From positions 36,306 through 64,426 of the forward strand of contig DIDP01000086.1 of NCBI GenBank assembly GCA_002418205.1: a stretch of DNA of 28,121 nucleotides, written 5' to 3'. How positions within the stretch are numbered: position 1 is the stretch's first letter; the number at the start of each line of letters is the position of its first letter. The position numbers and the translations under genes are program-made. The notes under the pieces are model-generated. The model ran no database searches. It was not told the DNA's origin and saw only the letters and a list, made by a program, of their open reading frames with translations. The DNA is from Anaerolineales bacterium UBA5797. Lineage in GTDB: Bacteria > Chloroflexota > Anaerolineae > Anaerolineales > Villigracilaceae. Positions 1-7,533 of this stretch are shown here, one piece after another.

Positions 1-995
1 TGCTCTTTGACTCGATCGAAGACCTCGGTGGTGATGTCAGCAAACTGGCCCGCAGTGATGCCGGTCACTTCGCTGGCGATACCGAACCGTTCCGCCACTG
101 GGATGAAGAAGGCGAAGTGCCTGGCTCATGCGCCAGGTGCCATAGCGCCACAGGTCTGCCCCAGTTCATCAAGGAAGGCGCCAACATCTCCAACGAGATC
201 GCCAATGGCTTCATGTGCTCCACATGCCATAACGAAGAAGCCTGGCCCGAGCGCTACGCTGTCGCTTCTGTGAAATTCCCCTCCGGCGCTGAAGTCAGCT
301 TTGGCGGCAAGGATGCAGACGGCAACTTTGTTGCGAACGACAGCAACCTTTGTATCGAGTGCCACCAGGGTCGTGAATCCAAGAAATCCGTTGACGCTTC
401 GCTGGCCAAGTTCACCGATCCCGATGGTGTGGATGCAGGCATTCGCTTCCGCAATATTCACTACTTCGCTGCGGGTGCCACACTCTTCGGCGCTGATGTT
501 CAGGGCGCATACATGTACGATGGCAAGGAATATGCTGGCTACTTCGAAGCCCACCCGCTCAACAAGTGCCAGGACTGCCACGATGTCCATGCCCTCCAGC
601 CCAAGGTTGAAGCCTGCGCTGGCTGCCACGGAACGGATGAGGTCGAAAAGATCCGCCTGAACGCTCCCGATTACGACGGTGATGGCGACACCACCGAAGG
701 CGTCAAGAGCGAACTCGATACTCTCGCCGAAGCCCTGTATGCCCAAATGCAGGCATATGCTGAAGGCACAGGCAACCCGATCACCTACAATGCCGCGGCT
801 TACCCATACTTCTTTGGCGCCGATGGCAAGGGTTACGCTGCCTGGACGCCGCGCCTGCTCAAGGCCGCCTACAACTACCAGTACTACCAGAAAGACCCCG
901 GTGCATTCGTGCACAACGGCAAGTTCGTTGCCCAGTTCCTGATCGACTCGATCCAGGATTTGGGTGGAGATGTGACCGGTTATAACCGTCCGTAA
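1..995 (+). CDS. Multihaem c-type cytochrome, 5' end outside window
   Basis: The frame is open from the first complete codon at position 3 to the TAA at 993-995 (330 codons), so the gene starts upstream of the window. A GTG at 117 is internal and not the start. Five CXXCH haem-binding motifs are visible: CARCH (129-143), CSTCH (216-230), CIECH (351-365), CQDCH (567-581) and CAGCH (615-629). An Asp-rich loop (DYDGDGD, about 669-689) looks like a calcium-binding loop. The first visible residues (LFDSIEDLGGDV) recur near the C-terminus (LIDSIQDLGGDV), so the protein is probably built of at least two related modules and more haems lie upstream. The expected location is extracytoplasmic, in electron transfer; the partner is unknown. 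Multihaem cytochrome is certain from the motifs; the specific family is not. Confidence 0.9.
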   Translation, partial: LFDSIEDLGGDVSKLARSDAGHFAGDTEPFRHWDEEGEVPGSCARCHSATGLPQFIKEGANISNEIANGFMCSTCHNEEAWPERYAVASVKFPSGAEVSFGGKDADGNFVANDSNLCIECHQGRESKKSVDASLAKFTDPDGVDAGIRFRNIHYFAAGATLFGADVQGAYMYDGKEYAGYFEAHPLNKCQDCHDVHALQPKVEACAGCHGTDEVEKIRLNAPDYDGDGDTTEGVKSELDTLAEALYAQMQAYAEGTGNPITYNAAAYPYFFGADGKGYAAWTPRLLKAAYNYQYYQKDPGAFVHNGKFVAQFLIDSIQDLGGDVTGYNRP

Positions 996-1029
996 GGACT
1001 AACATTACAGCACTGGGGGAAGAAATTAC

Positions 1030-1063
1030 GATGCCGGACGCATATGCGTCCGGCATCTCTTTT
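1030..1063 (+). terminator. Intrinsic terminator after cytochrome gene
   Basis: A perfect palindrome at 1030-1057 (arm GATGCCGGACGCA) is followed by TCTTTTA. It lies 35 bp past the cytochrome stop and ends that transcript. It could also serve the convergent response-regulator gene. Confidence 0.8.
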
Positions 1064-1169
1064 ACCAACTGTGAAATTTGGATGAACGATCCCTCGGAAG
1101 AAGTGCGTTAAATATGGCGGTTTGATTTCCGGCTTTCCACCGGCGCGATACGGAGGAGCATAATGAGGA

Positions 1170-1817
1170 TCATGCTTTGATGATCCCCTTGCGGATCGCA
1201 TATCGGACGAGCTCCGCCCGCGAGTGCAGGTTCAATTTCCGCATAATGTTCTCGCGATGACGCGCCACCGTCTTGGGACTGATGACCAGCGCGGCTGCGA
1301 TCTCCTCATTGTTTGCGCCCTCGGCAAGATAGGTGAGCACTTCCTGTTCACGATCGGTCAGTTCGGAGGCTGACTGTTCCTCCGAGGGCCGCCCTCCGCC
1401 CAGATAATCACGCACGAGCAGTTTTGCAAGCGACGGGTAAAGATAGACCTGTCGGTTTGCCGCGGCATGGATGGCGGTCAGCAGTTCATCCGGTGCAGCC
1501 CGTTTGGGAACATAGCCGGATGCGCCCGCTTCCAGCATCTTGAAGAAGTATTCCTCGTCCTCGTGGATCGTCAACGCCACGATCGCGGCATCCGGGACGC
1601 GCTTTTTGATCTCGCGGGTCGCTTCGATCCCGGACATATCGGGCAGGCCAATATCCATCAGAATGACATTTGGCTTCAAGCGGATGGCATTCGCGATCGC
1701 TTCAGATGCGGATTCGGCTTCGCCAACGATCTCCATGTCACTTTCATCCTCGAGCAGCATCCTCAGCCCCGAACGGACGACCGCATGATCGTCCACGAGC
1801 AGCAAGCGTGTGGTCAT
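1170..1817 (-). CDS. NarL/LuxR-family response regulator
   Basis: This is a 215-residue response regulator with an N-terminal receiver domain (about 3-118) and a C-terminal LuxR-type helix-turn-helix (about 150-212). The receiver shows the acidic pair D9-D10, the phosphoacceptor D55 in VILMDIGLP, T83 and K105. The DNA-binding part contains LTDREQEVL and SPKTVARHRENIMRKL, typical of NarL/FixJ proteins. The ATG overlaps the TGA of the upstream histidine kinase gene (ATGA, 1814-1817), so the two are translationally coupled and form a cognate pair. Phosphorylation by that kinase would switch DNA binding. Its target genes cannot be told from the sequence; the nearby cytochrome is only a neighbour. 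Confidence 0.93.
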   Translation of the reverse strand: MTTRLLLVDDHAVVRSGLRMLLEDESDMEIVGEAESASEAIANAIRLKPNVILMDIGLPDMSGIEATREIKKRVPDAAIVALTIHEDEEYFFKMLEAGASGYVPKRAAPDELLTAIHAAANRQVYLYPSLAKLLVRDYLGGGRPSEEQSASELTDREQEVLTYLAEGANNEEIAAALVISPKTVARHRENIMRKLNLHSRAELVRYAIRKGIIKA

Positions 1818-3334
1818 TGTTTACCTCTTTCAGAGTCGGATGATGACTCGCCGGTGATGGTGGAGGCCTGTTCCTGCGTTTTGTAATTGTCATTATGATA
1901 TGGGATCAACGCTTCGACTTCCGTGCCGTAGCCCGGGCGCGATTGAATGGACACGCTCCCACCAAGCAGCGCGGCACGCTCCTCCATGCCTGCCAGCCCC
2001 AGCGACGGGCGGCGGGCGCGCTCCAGCTTGACCTGATCCAGGTCGAAACCAATCCCGTTATCCCTAACCTGTATGCGGACCTTTCTGTCCGTGTACTGCA
2101 AATGGATGTTGACGTGACTGGCATCGGAATGTTTGATGATGTTGTTCAACGATTCCTGGATGACGCGGAAGATGGTGATCTTCACCGCCTCATCCAGATC
2201 GCGCTCCTCACCTGCAATGTCCACGCGGATGGTGATATCGGAATGTTCCTGGATCCTGCCGGCATACCAGCGCAGGGCGGCAGAGAGACCGAGGTCATCC
2301 AAATGGGAAGGACGCAGGTCGGAGATCAGGCGCTGCAATTCCTTCAACGAATCGGCTGTGAGAGTTTCCAGTTTGTGGAGGGTGTTCAGGGCATCCTTGT
2401 TGCGCGGGGGTAGTTTCCCGGACAAGCCCCGCAGCCCCATTCCGATCGCCGTCAAAGCCTGCCCTGTCTCATCGTGCAGGTCGCGGGCGATGCGCTGACG
2501 TTCCGCCTCCTGTGCGCCGACCACGCGCCGGAACAGTTCGCCGCGCATCGATTCGCGCTGTTGCGATTCGAGCAATCGTTCCTGCTGCAGTTCTGCGATC
2601 TTCGATTCAGTCTCCACCTGGAAGGCGCGCAGGAACCGCGTGACGAATATTGCCGCCCCCACTGCCATGACGGCGCGGAACAATTGAATGGAAAAACCAA
2701 ACAGTGAGGAGAACAGATCTTCGTTGAGGAATGTGGATGGGAACAGCGGCGTCGCCTGCGTAAACAACTGGCCGACCAGACCATACCAGGCAAATACGAT
2801 TGCCGCCCACAACGCGTCCTGCCCGAAGCGGATCAAGCCCGAGCGGCGGAAAGCCCTTTGTTGTGCGACCAGACCGATGGCGGTCAGAAGCGAGGCGGGC
2901 ATGGCGAGGATGTAACGCGTCCATGTGTCTGCAACGCTCCAAAGGACGTCGCCCGAATATTGTCCGCGAAAGTTATACAACCCGAAGACCCAGATCGCCT
3001 CCAGACCGATCGGGATGAGCAGGATCAGGCGGCGCGAGATCTCGGTATACGCGAGCAGAAAACTCCCGAACGCGGCGAGCGAGATATACGAAAAAGCCAG
3101 GATGGAGAGTCTGATCCCAGAGATATAGGGTTCGTTCGAAAGATGCCCCATAAGCCCGAACATGTCCATCCATTCGTGCAGGGCGTGCACGATACCGAAC
3201 CCTGCCAGAGGTCTCAACGCCTTGCGCAGGCGGATATCCGACGAGCGGCCGCCCTCGAGCGCGACAAGCAGACCCATGCTGAAGAACGCAAGGCCATAGA
3301 AGAAATAGACAAGGACAATCAGAGGTATATTCAT
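1814..3334 (-). CDS. Membrane-bound HisKA_3/HATPase sensor histidine kinase
   Basis: A 506-residue kinase. Residues 1-235 form a membrane region of about seven hydrophobic helices with no recognisable extracellular sensor domain, so sensing is probably within the membrane. A coiled-coil linker (about 238-270) leads to the HisKA_3 dimerisation domain with phosphoacceptor H287 in RIARDLHDETG. The ATPase domain follows: N-box QESLNN (393-398), G1 DNGIGF (425-430) and G2 LGLAGM (445-450). This layout is typical of the NarX/DesK/LiaS-like group that pairs with LuxR-type regulators, matching the overlapping downstream gene. It starts 54 bp after the zinc-ribbon gene, probably in the same transcript. 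The signal is unknown. Confidence 0.93.
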   Translation of the reverse strand: MNIPLIVLVYFFYGLAFFSMGLLVALEGGRSSDIRLRKALRPLAGFGIVHALHEWMDMFGLMGHLSNEPYISGIRLSILAFSYISLAAFGSFLLAYTEISRRLILLIPIGLEAIWVFGLYNFRGQYSGDVLWSVADTWTRYILAMPASLLTAIGLVAQQRAFRRSGLIRFGQDALWAAIVFAWYGLVGQLFTQATPLFPSTFLNEDLFSSLFGFSIQLFRAVMAVGAAIFVTRFLRAFQVETESKIAELQQERLLESQQRESMRGELFRRVVGAQEAERQRIARDLHDETGQALTAIGMGLRGLSGKLPPRNKDALNTLHKLETLTADSLKELQRLISDLRPSHLDDLGLSAALRWYAGRIQEHSDITIRVDIAGEERDLDEAVKITIFRVIQESLNNIIKHSDASHVNIHLQYTDRKVRIQVRDNGIGFDLDQVKLERARRPSLGLAGMEERAALLGGSVSIQSRPGYGTEVEALIPYHNDNYKTQEQASTITGESSSDSERGKQ

Positions 3335-3388
3335 TTGACGTTCTCGCCTCCTCCGTCCTTTGAGCTGGTTCTGTTTACTGACTCTGGG

Positions 3389-4270
3389 TCAGGCTCTGAG
3401 CTTGTTTCCGCACGTGCGGCAGAACCGGTCACCCGGCTGGGCGCGTGCGCCGCATTCGTGACAATAGGTCTGCGAATCGGATTCCGGTTGGGCGGCGCGT
3501 CGCCTGCGCGGTTTCGCAGATGGCTGGGACATATTGGCGCGCCAGTAATAATATGCTGCCCCAAGGATCAATATCACACCAAAGCCGCCCAGGATGTAAG
3601 GCAGGTTATCCAGGGTGACACGCCCTTCAGCAGTTGTATCAACAGGCGTTGAAGGTTCGACCCCGGAGGAAGGCGGGGATTCGACGGTCGTATCGCTGGT
3701 GCGGGAGTATTCCAATTTCACCTGGTAGGCTTCCCCCACCTCCAGTCCGCTCTTCATTGCGCCGCCGCTCAGAAAGGGTTGCCCCTGCACGAACGGAATG
3801 GCAGGGGTGGTCTTGACGCCGGTGCTGTCTGCGGGAACATCGATCTCGAGGCTGAAATCATTTACCGGGTGTTTACCCGACCACTGGTATGTGAACTTCC
3901 GCAGGTCCCCCTCGCGTGTGAGCGCTTGATAATATTCGAGATGATAGGTCGTATATTCCGTGACCCGAAACGTGATCACCTGCCAGTCGCCATCCTCCAC
4001 CGGTCCGGTAAATTCGGCGTTCAGCAGAGAGCCCGCGTCATCGTATGCGATCGCGATGATATTCCCATCCTTCGGCACGCGGATGTCGACATTTGCAGGC
4101 AGCAGGGTGTCATCCGTAACCTGAAAATCATAGAGCACCAACATGCTGGGCTGGTCATACTCAGCCCACAGGCGCACCTTCAGGGAATCCAGGGTGATAA
4201 CGCTTTGTGCATCCGCGGGAGACGGAAACACCAGCATCAACGCGAGCAACAGAATGGACCACTTGCGCAT
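3389..4270 (-). CDS. Secreted/membrane protein with C-terminal double-CxxC zinc ribbon
   Basis: A 293-residue protein. An N-terminal signal peptide (about 1-22, cleavage near ADAQ) is followed by a beta-rich extracytoplasmic domain (about 23-190), a Ser/Thr/Pro-rich linker (190-220), one transmembrane helix (223-245), a basic stretch KPRRRR and a zinc ribbon with C270, C273, C284 and C287. The topology puts the ribbon in the cytoplasm. ATG is preceded by GGAGG at 6-nt spacing, supporting this start. It lies between panE and the histidine kinase gene, on the same strand as both. It might be an accessory sensor for the kinase, but that is inference from position only. I do not recognise a named family. 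Confidence 0.75.
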   Translation of the reverse strand: MRKWSILLLALMLVFPSPADAQSVITLDSLKVRLWAEYDQPSMLVLYDFQVTDDTLLPANVDIRVPKDGNIIAIAYDDAGSLLNAEFTGPVEDGDWQVITFRVTEYTTYHLEYYQALTREGDLRKFTYQWSGKHPVNDFSLEIDVPADSTGVKTTPAIPFVQGQPFLSGGAMKSGLEVGEAYQVKLEYSRTSDTTVESPPSSGVEPSTPVDTTAEGRVTLDNLPYILGGFGVILILGAAYYYWRANMSQPSAKPRRRRAAQPESDSQTYCHECGARAQPGDRFCRTCGNKLRA

Positions 4271-4370
4271 CTAAAGCCTCCAATGATCGAATCGTGCTTA
4301 TCTTACCATGCAAGGATTACGAATGAATACTACAAATTGCCCCGACTTTGTGGAAGAATGTCACCTGCTT

Positions 4371-5270
4371 TTAGCTGCTCTCGAGCGACTTCACCAGATG
4401 CCAGCATACCCAGTTCGCTGGCACGCCGATCTTGTGTTTTTCCGCGGCTCCCGCCACGGCGCCGCAGATCGCGTCGATCTCGGTGGGCGCGCCGCGCAGC
4501 ACATCCTGCAGCATGGATGAGTTATTGGCGCCGGTCTTGTGCGCCACCTGTTCCACTGCCGCCACCGGATCATCAAATGGCAGTTCGATATTTTCAGCGT
4601 TCGCCACGTTGGCGGTTTCGCGCGCCAGGGCTCCCATCAACGCCCGCGCGAATGGACGTTCGAGCAGTTCGCCGTTCTTCACGCGCAGGATCGCCGTCAA
4701 TGGATTGATCGCCGCGTTGATGACCAGTTTGCCCCAGATCAGCGATTGCGGGTCGTCCACGCGCTGGACGTTGAACTTCGCCGACTGCAACGCCTCCTCC
4801 AACGGACCGAGAGCCTGATTCCGTTCCATGGAAATGATCCCCTCTCCGCCCGCCTTCACCAACCCGGGACCCAGCAAAGTGGCTCCGGTGGTGGTACTGC
4901 CCAGGGCAACGCGATTCAGCCCCAGGCTTCGGGCGAGCGTTTCGCGGTTGCCGAGTCCGTTTTGGAGGGTGAGGGCGATCCCGTCATCCGCAAGGCACTG
5001 GCGGAGTTGTCCGGCTACGCGTTCCGTCTGCCAGGCTTTGACGAGCACGATGGCATGTTTTGCGTTGACGCATTCACGCGGATCGGCGGTGGCCTGGACC
5101 TTGAAGCGATATTCCCTGCCATCGGAATCAACGAGGCGCACGCCATCCTTGCGCAGGGCATCCAGACCCTCTCTCCATGTGCCAAGCATCGCCATGTGAT
5201 GTCCCGCCCTTGTGAGCCGCGCCGCAAAGAGATTTGCCAGCGCGCCGGTACCGACGATCAATAAGTTCAT
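4371..5270 (-). CDS. panE: 2-dehydropantoate 2-reductase (ketopantoate reductase)
   Basis: A 299-residue enzyme of the usual PanE length. It reduces ketopantoate to pantoate with NADPH in pantothenate/CoA synthesis. An N-terminal Rossmann motif (GTGALANLFAARL, from residue 7) precedes the conserved core LIWGKLVINAAINPLTAIL, which carries the catalytic Lys and substrate-binding Asn. The C-terminal helical domain contains RGAPTEIDAICG with the conserved Glu. panB, the preceding pathway step, lies directly upstream on the same strand, which supports the assignment. A long hairpin (5281-5326) sits in the 59-bp gap between them. No Shine-Dalgarno sequence is obvious before the ATG. Confidence 0.9.
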   Translation of the reverse strand: MNLLIVGTGALANLFAARLTRAGHHMAMLGTWREGLDALRKDGVRLVDSDGREYRFKVQATADPRECVNAKHAIVLVKAWQTERVAGQLRQCLADDGIALTLQNGLGNRETLARSLGLNRVALGSTTTGATLLGPGLVKAGGEGIISMERNQALGPLEEALQSAKFNVQRVDDPQSLIWGKLVINAAINPLTAILRVKNGELLERPFARALMGALARETANVANAENIELPFDDPVAAVEQVAHKTGANNSSMLQDVLRGAPTEIDAICGAVAGAAEKHKIGVPANWVCWHLVKSLESS

Positions 5271-5280
5271 GTGATTATTG

Positions 5281-5326
5281 CATCACGGATAACGGGCTAT
5301 GGTTGTAAAGCCCGTTATCCGTGATG
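5281..5326 (-). terminator. 18-bp perfect stem-loop between panB and panE
   Basis: Inverted arms CATCACGGATAACGGGCT (5281-5298) and its exact complement (5309-5326) enclose a 10-nt loop. It starts 4 bp after the panB stop and ends 11 bp before the panE start. No U-run follows on the minus strand, so a classical terminator is uncertain. It may act as an attenuator or as an mRNA-processing or stabilising element that sets the panB:panE ratio. Confidence 0.5.
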
Positions 5327-5329
5327 TCC

Positions 5330-6214
5330 CTAATTGAATTCGTTCAACAAGACTTCCCACTCCTTGTCATCCATCTCGACGGAGTGTTCTTGGGCAGGGA
5401 AGCGTTTGGTCTCCACGTCCTCGATGTAATCGGCAAATGCCCTCTGCATCTCACCATGGAAGTTCGCGTATTTCTTGACGAACTTCGGCGTGAAGCGGTC
5501 GAACAGCCCGAGCAGGTCGTGCGTGACCAGTACCTGCCCGTCACAGCCCGCGCCCGCGCCGATGCCGATGGTGGGAATGGACAGTTTCTTCGAGATCATT
5601 TCCGCCAGCCGTGCAGGGACCGACTCAAGCACGATGCTGAAACAACCGGCTTCCTCGAGCAGGAGCGCATCTTCCACGAGGCGTTTTGCGGCGGTCGCGG
5701 TCTTTCCCTGCGCGCGGAAGCCGCCCAGTTGGTGGACGGATTGCGGCGTAAGACCGATGTGCCCCATGACAGGGATGCCCGCGCCCGTGATCGCGCGGAT
5801 CGCGTCCGCGCGTTCGCGTCCGCCTTCGAGCTTGACCGCGTCCATGCCGCCCTGTTGCAGGAAGCGCCCCGCATTGCGGACGGCCTCTTCAACGGATGTT
5901 TGATACGACATGAACGGCATGTCGCCGATCAGCAGGGCGGTCTTTGCGCCGCGCGCCACCGCCCGGCAGTGGTGGAGCATCTCCTCCATGGTGACCGGGA
6001 GCGTATTTTCATAGCCAAGGACGACCATCCCAAGCGAATCGCCGACGAGGATGGAATCGATCCCCACCTTGTCCATCGCCAGCGCGGTGGGATAATCATA
6101 GGCGGTGAGCATGGTGATGATCTCGCCGCGTTCCTTTTTCTGGCGATAGGTAAGGGTGGTCACTTTTTTGCGCGCGGCAGGCGCGCTGGTGGAAACTGGT
6201 GTTGGTGTGGACAT
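5330..6214 (-). CDS. panB: 3-methyl-2-oxobutanoate hydroxymethyltransferase
   Basis: A 294-residue PanB, which transfers a hydroxymethyl group from 5,10-methylene-THF to alpha-ketoisovalerate to give ketopantoate. Conserved segments are in order: TAYDYPTA (37-44), VGDSLGM (57-63, metal-binding Asp), TLPVTMEEM, IGDMPFMSY (second metal Asp), VKLEGG, GHIGLTPQS, LESVP and IGIGAG. The first roughly 20 residues (MSTPTPVSTSAPAARKK) are a low-complexity extension absent from most PanB proteins. CGGAGG four nt before the ATG supports this start. It is the first gene of the panB-panE group. Confidence 0.95.
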   Translation of the reverse strand: MSTPTPVSTSAPAARKKVTTLTYRQKKERGEIITMLTAYDYPTALAMDKVGIDSILVGDSLGMVVLGYENTLPVTMEEMLHHCRAVARGAKTALLIGDMPFMSYQTSVEEAVRNAGRFLQQGGMDAVKLEGGRERADAIRAITGAGIPVMGHIGLTPQSVHQLGGFRAQGKTATAAKRLVEDALLLEEAGCFSIVLESVPARLAEMISKKLSIPTIGIGAGAGCDGQVLVTHDLLGLFDRFTPKFVKKYANFHGEMQRAFADYIEDVETKRFPAQEHSVEMDDKEWEVLLNEFN

Positions 6215-6347
6215 GGTATCCTCCGATAAATGGTAGGAGCCGTTTTTTGTTGCGGCTGCGTAACGCCCCTAATCGCCGCGACATGGACAGCCTTGAGAGT
6301 TTTACCGTGGCGCTCTGTTGGCCAGATACGCCCGGTGCGCATATTAT

Positions 6348-6375
6348 TCCACAAAACCGGAATTTCATCTATAAT
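6348..6375 (+). promoter_or_regulatory. Possible sigma-70 promoter for the YtxH-like gene
   Basis: The -10 is an exact TATAAT (6370-6375). A weak -35 TCCACA (6348-6353) lies 16 nt upstream. The predicted start near 6382 would place the palindromic repeat 6394-6475 inside the 5' leader of the next gene. The -10 is good, the -35 poor. Confidence 0.4.
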
Positions 6376-6393
6376 AATTTTGTCAAAAAGAAC

Positions 6394-6475
6394 TGTCATT
6401 GCGAGGAGCAGTAAAACAACGACGAAGCAATCCTCTCATCGATTTGGAGATGGCTTCGCCCTGCCCGCAATGACA
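6394..6475. repeat. Dispersed palindromic repeat, copy 1
   Basis: An 82-bp element bounded by perfect 10-bp inverted repeats TGTCATTGCG (6394-6403) and CGCAATGACA (6466-6475). Its interior is a partial hairpin (CGAAGCAATCC... / ...GGCTTCG). A second copy with identical ends and almost the same length is at 26123-26205. There is no coding capacity, so it resembles a MITE or small palindromic intergenic repeat. It sits in the leader of the YtxH-like gene. Confidence 0.8.
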
Positions 6476-6499
6476 AGCATAGAAACAAGGAGAAATCAT

Positions 6500-6718
6500 A
6501 TGAGAAGAATGTTTGGCTTTTTGATCGGGGTCGTTGTCGGTGGGTTGGTTGGTTCGACGATCGCATTATTGCTGGCGCCCGAATCCGGCGAGGAACTGCG
6601 CTCCCAGCTCCGTGACCGCGGACAGGGTTTCTTCAATGAAGTCCGCCACGCGGCAGACGAGCGCAAGATCGAACTGCGCCAGAAACTGGATGAATTGCGC
6701 GCGCCGCGGGAAGGGTAA
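6500..6718 (+). CDS. Small YtxH-like membrane-associated protein
   Basis: A 72-residue protein. One glycine-rich hydrophobic helix (residues 5-25, FGFLIGVVVGGLVGSTIALLL) is followed directly by APESGEELRSQL and a charged amphipathic helix. This is the layout of YtxH/gas-vesicle-like stress proteins (LLAPxSGxxxR motif). The start was chosen at ATG 6500 because AGGAG lies 5 nt upstream. An in-frame extension further upstream would be encoded by the repeat element and is rejected. Function is unknown beyond a likely envelope or stress role. Confidence 0.75.
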   Translation: MRRMFGFLIGVVVGGLVGSTIALLLAPESGEELRSQLRDRGQGFFNEVRHAADERKIELRQKLDELRAPREG

Positions 6719-6827
6719 CTTTGTAATGCCAAGGGCGGTGGAAATGGTTCGACTTCGATTCTAGGTTCATTGCTAATTATGAAGAAGCGTGATTTACATA
6801 GCGCCTCTTCAACTGCCTTTGGCATTA

Positions 6828-6858
6828 TTTGTGCATATTCTGACAGAATATGCACAAA
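6828..6858. repeat. 31-bp near-perfect palindrome
   Basis: Arms TTTGTGCATATTCTG (6828-6842) and its exact complement (6844-6858) flank a single A. With a 1-nt centre and no U-run it suits a protein-binding or recombination site better than a terminator. Its left half contains one copy of the 14-bp direct repeat that reappears at 7843-7856. Confidence 0.7.
6832..6845 (+). repeat. 14-bp direct repeat, left copy
   Basis: TGCATATTCTGACA, identical to 7843-7856 on the same strand. The two copies bracket the higBA island. Confidence 0.65.
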
Positions 6859-6919
6859 GGTCACATCTCGTATTGAAGGATCTGTGCCAAGCCGGACAGG
6901 AACGAAGTAGTCTTGCTGG

Positions 6920-7246
6920 TTAGGGACGAGCGTGAGATTGTGGGCGAACTTTAACCTCTCGATTAATGCGTGGACTTAACTCGCGTTCTGCCACTTCCAG
7001 ATCATAACGAACCTGTAAACGAAGCCAGACAGAGGCGCTTGTGCCAAAATAACGTGCAAGTCGCATCGCCGTGTCAACACTCACAGAACGTTCCCCTTTG
7101 ACGATCTGGTTAATGCGAATTGGGGTAACACCGATGTCATGGGCGAGGCGATACTGTGTCAAGCCGAGCGGCTTCATGAAATCTTCCAGCAATATTTCGC
7201 CGGGGTGAATAGGAGACAAAGTTTTATCCATTATGTTTTCTCTCAT
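6920..7246 (-). CDS. higA: HigA-type antitoxin, XRE-family HTH
   Basis: A 108-residue antitoxin. IHPGEILLEDFMKPLGLTQY is the signature opening of HigA proteins. An HTH_3 DNA-binding domain follows (about 25-80) with the recognition segment VTPIRINQIVKGERSVSVDT and MRLARYFGTSASVWLRLQ. It neutralises the HigB toxin and normally represses its own promoter. The start at 7246 overlaps the higB stop (ATGA, 7243-7246); an alternative ATG is at 7231. Toxin-before-antitoxin order is the higBA norm. Confidence 0.93.
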   Translation of the reverse strand: MRENIMDKTLSPIHPGEILLEDFMKPLGLTQYRLAHDIGVTPIRINQIVKGERSVSVDTAMRLARYFGTSASVWLRLQVRYDLEVAERELSPRINREVKVRPQSHARP

Positions 7247-7527
7247 TCGTGGTAGTCCACAATCTCAACATCTTTTGCCTTATTACCTGACCATTTGAAG
7301 CATATTCGCCATTGGTCATTGATGCGAATGCTATACTGCCCAGCCCGATCACCTTTCAGCTTTTCGATCCGGTTCCCAGGAGGGGCAAGGAGATCCTGTA
7401 AATCTTCAGCATCGTCCAGATAGATCAGCTTCCGGCGAGCAGTGCGTTGAATATCTCTGGGCAGTTTATTGGAAATATTGCCGTGAAATATCTTTTCAGT
7501 TTCCGAAGAAGCGAAAGACCCTATCAT
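7243..7527 (-). CDS. higB: HigB-type toxin, RelE/ParE superfamily mRNA interferase
   Basis: A 94-residue plasmid-maintenance killer (HigB/RelE) protein. Typical segments are RTARRKLIYLDDAEDLQDL, PPGNRIEKLKGDRAGQYSIRINDQWRICF and a C-terminal VEIVDYHE. Family members cleave mRNA on the ribosome. The Lys/Arg pair in KLKGDR and the IRINDQWRI strand expected for activity are intact, so it appears functional. It forms an operon with higA through a 4-bp overlap. The ATG lies 6 nt after a TATTAT -10 box, so the mRNA is probably leaderless. Confidence 0.93.
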   Translation of the reverse strand: MIGSFASSETEKIFHGNISNKLPRDIQRTARRKLIYLDDAEDLQDLLAPPGNRIEKLKGDRAGQYSIRINDQWRICFKWSGNKAKDVEIVDYHE

Positions 7528-7533
7528 GGCGCA

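Larger units (their letters stand above)
6720..6975 (-). pseudogene. Possible remnant of a coding sequence downstream of higA
   Basis: On the minus strand one frame is open from 6975 downwards and reads like a protein for about 85 residues (segments HALIERLKFAHNLTLVPNQ and AVEEALCKSRFFIISNEP). It overlaps the 3' end of higA in another frame and has no good start codon. Beyond about 6720 the frame continues only as antisense of the YtxH gene. It may be the truncated tail of a gene once carried with the toxin-antitoxin island. A chance open frame is possible; no family is recognised. Confidence 0.25.

Noticed and set aside
2858..3652. 264-codon open frame on the plus strand
   Set aside because: It lies antisense to the histidine kinase and zinc-ribbon genes, has no recognisable domain and no ribosome-binding site.
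4539..5264. Plus-strand open frame opposite panE
   Set aside because: panE has full motifs in the other strand; the product here is Arg/Gln-rich shadow sequence.
6123..6500. CRISPR-like repeat from the recurring TGTCATTGCG ends
   Set aside because: The copies are 20 kb apart, palindromic and single, with no regular spacers or cas genes.
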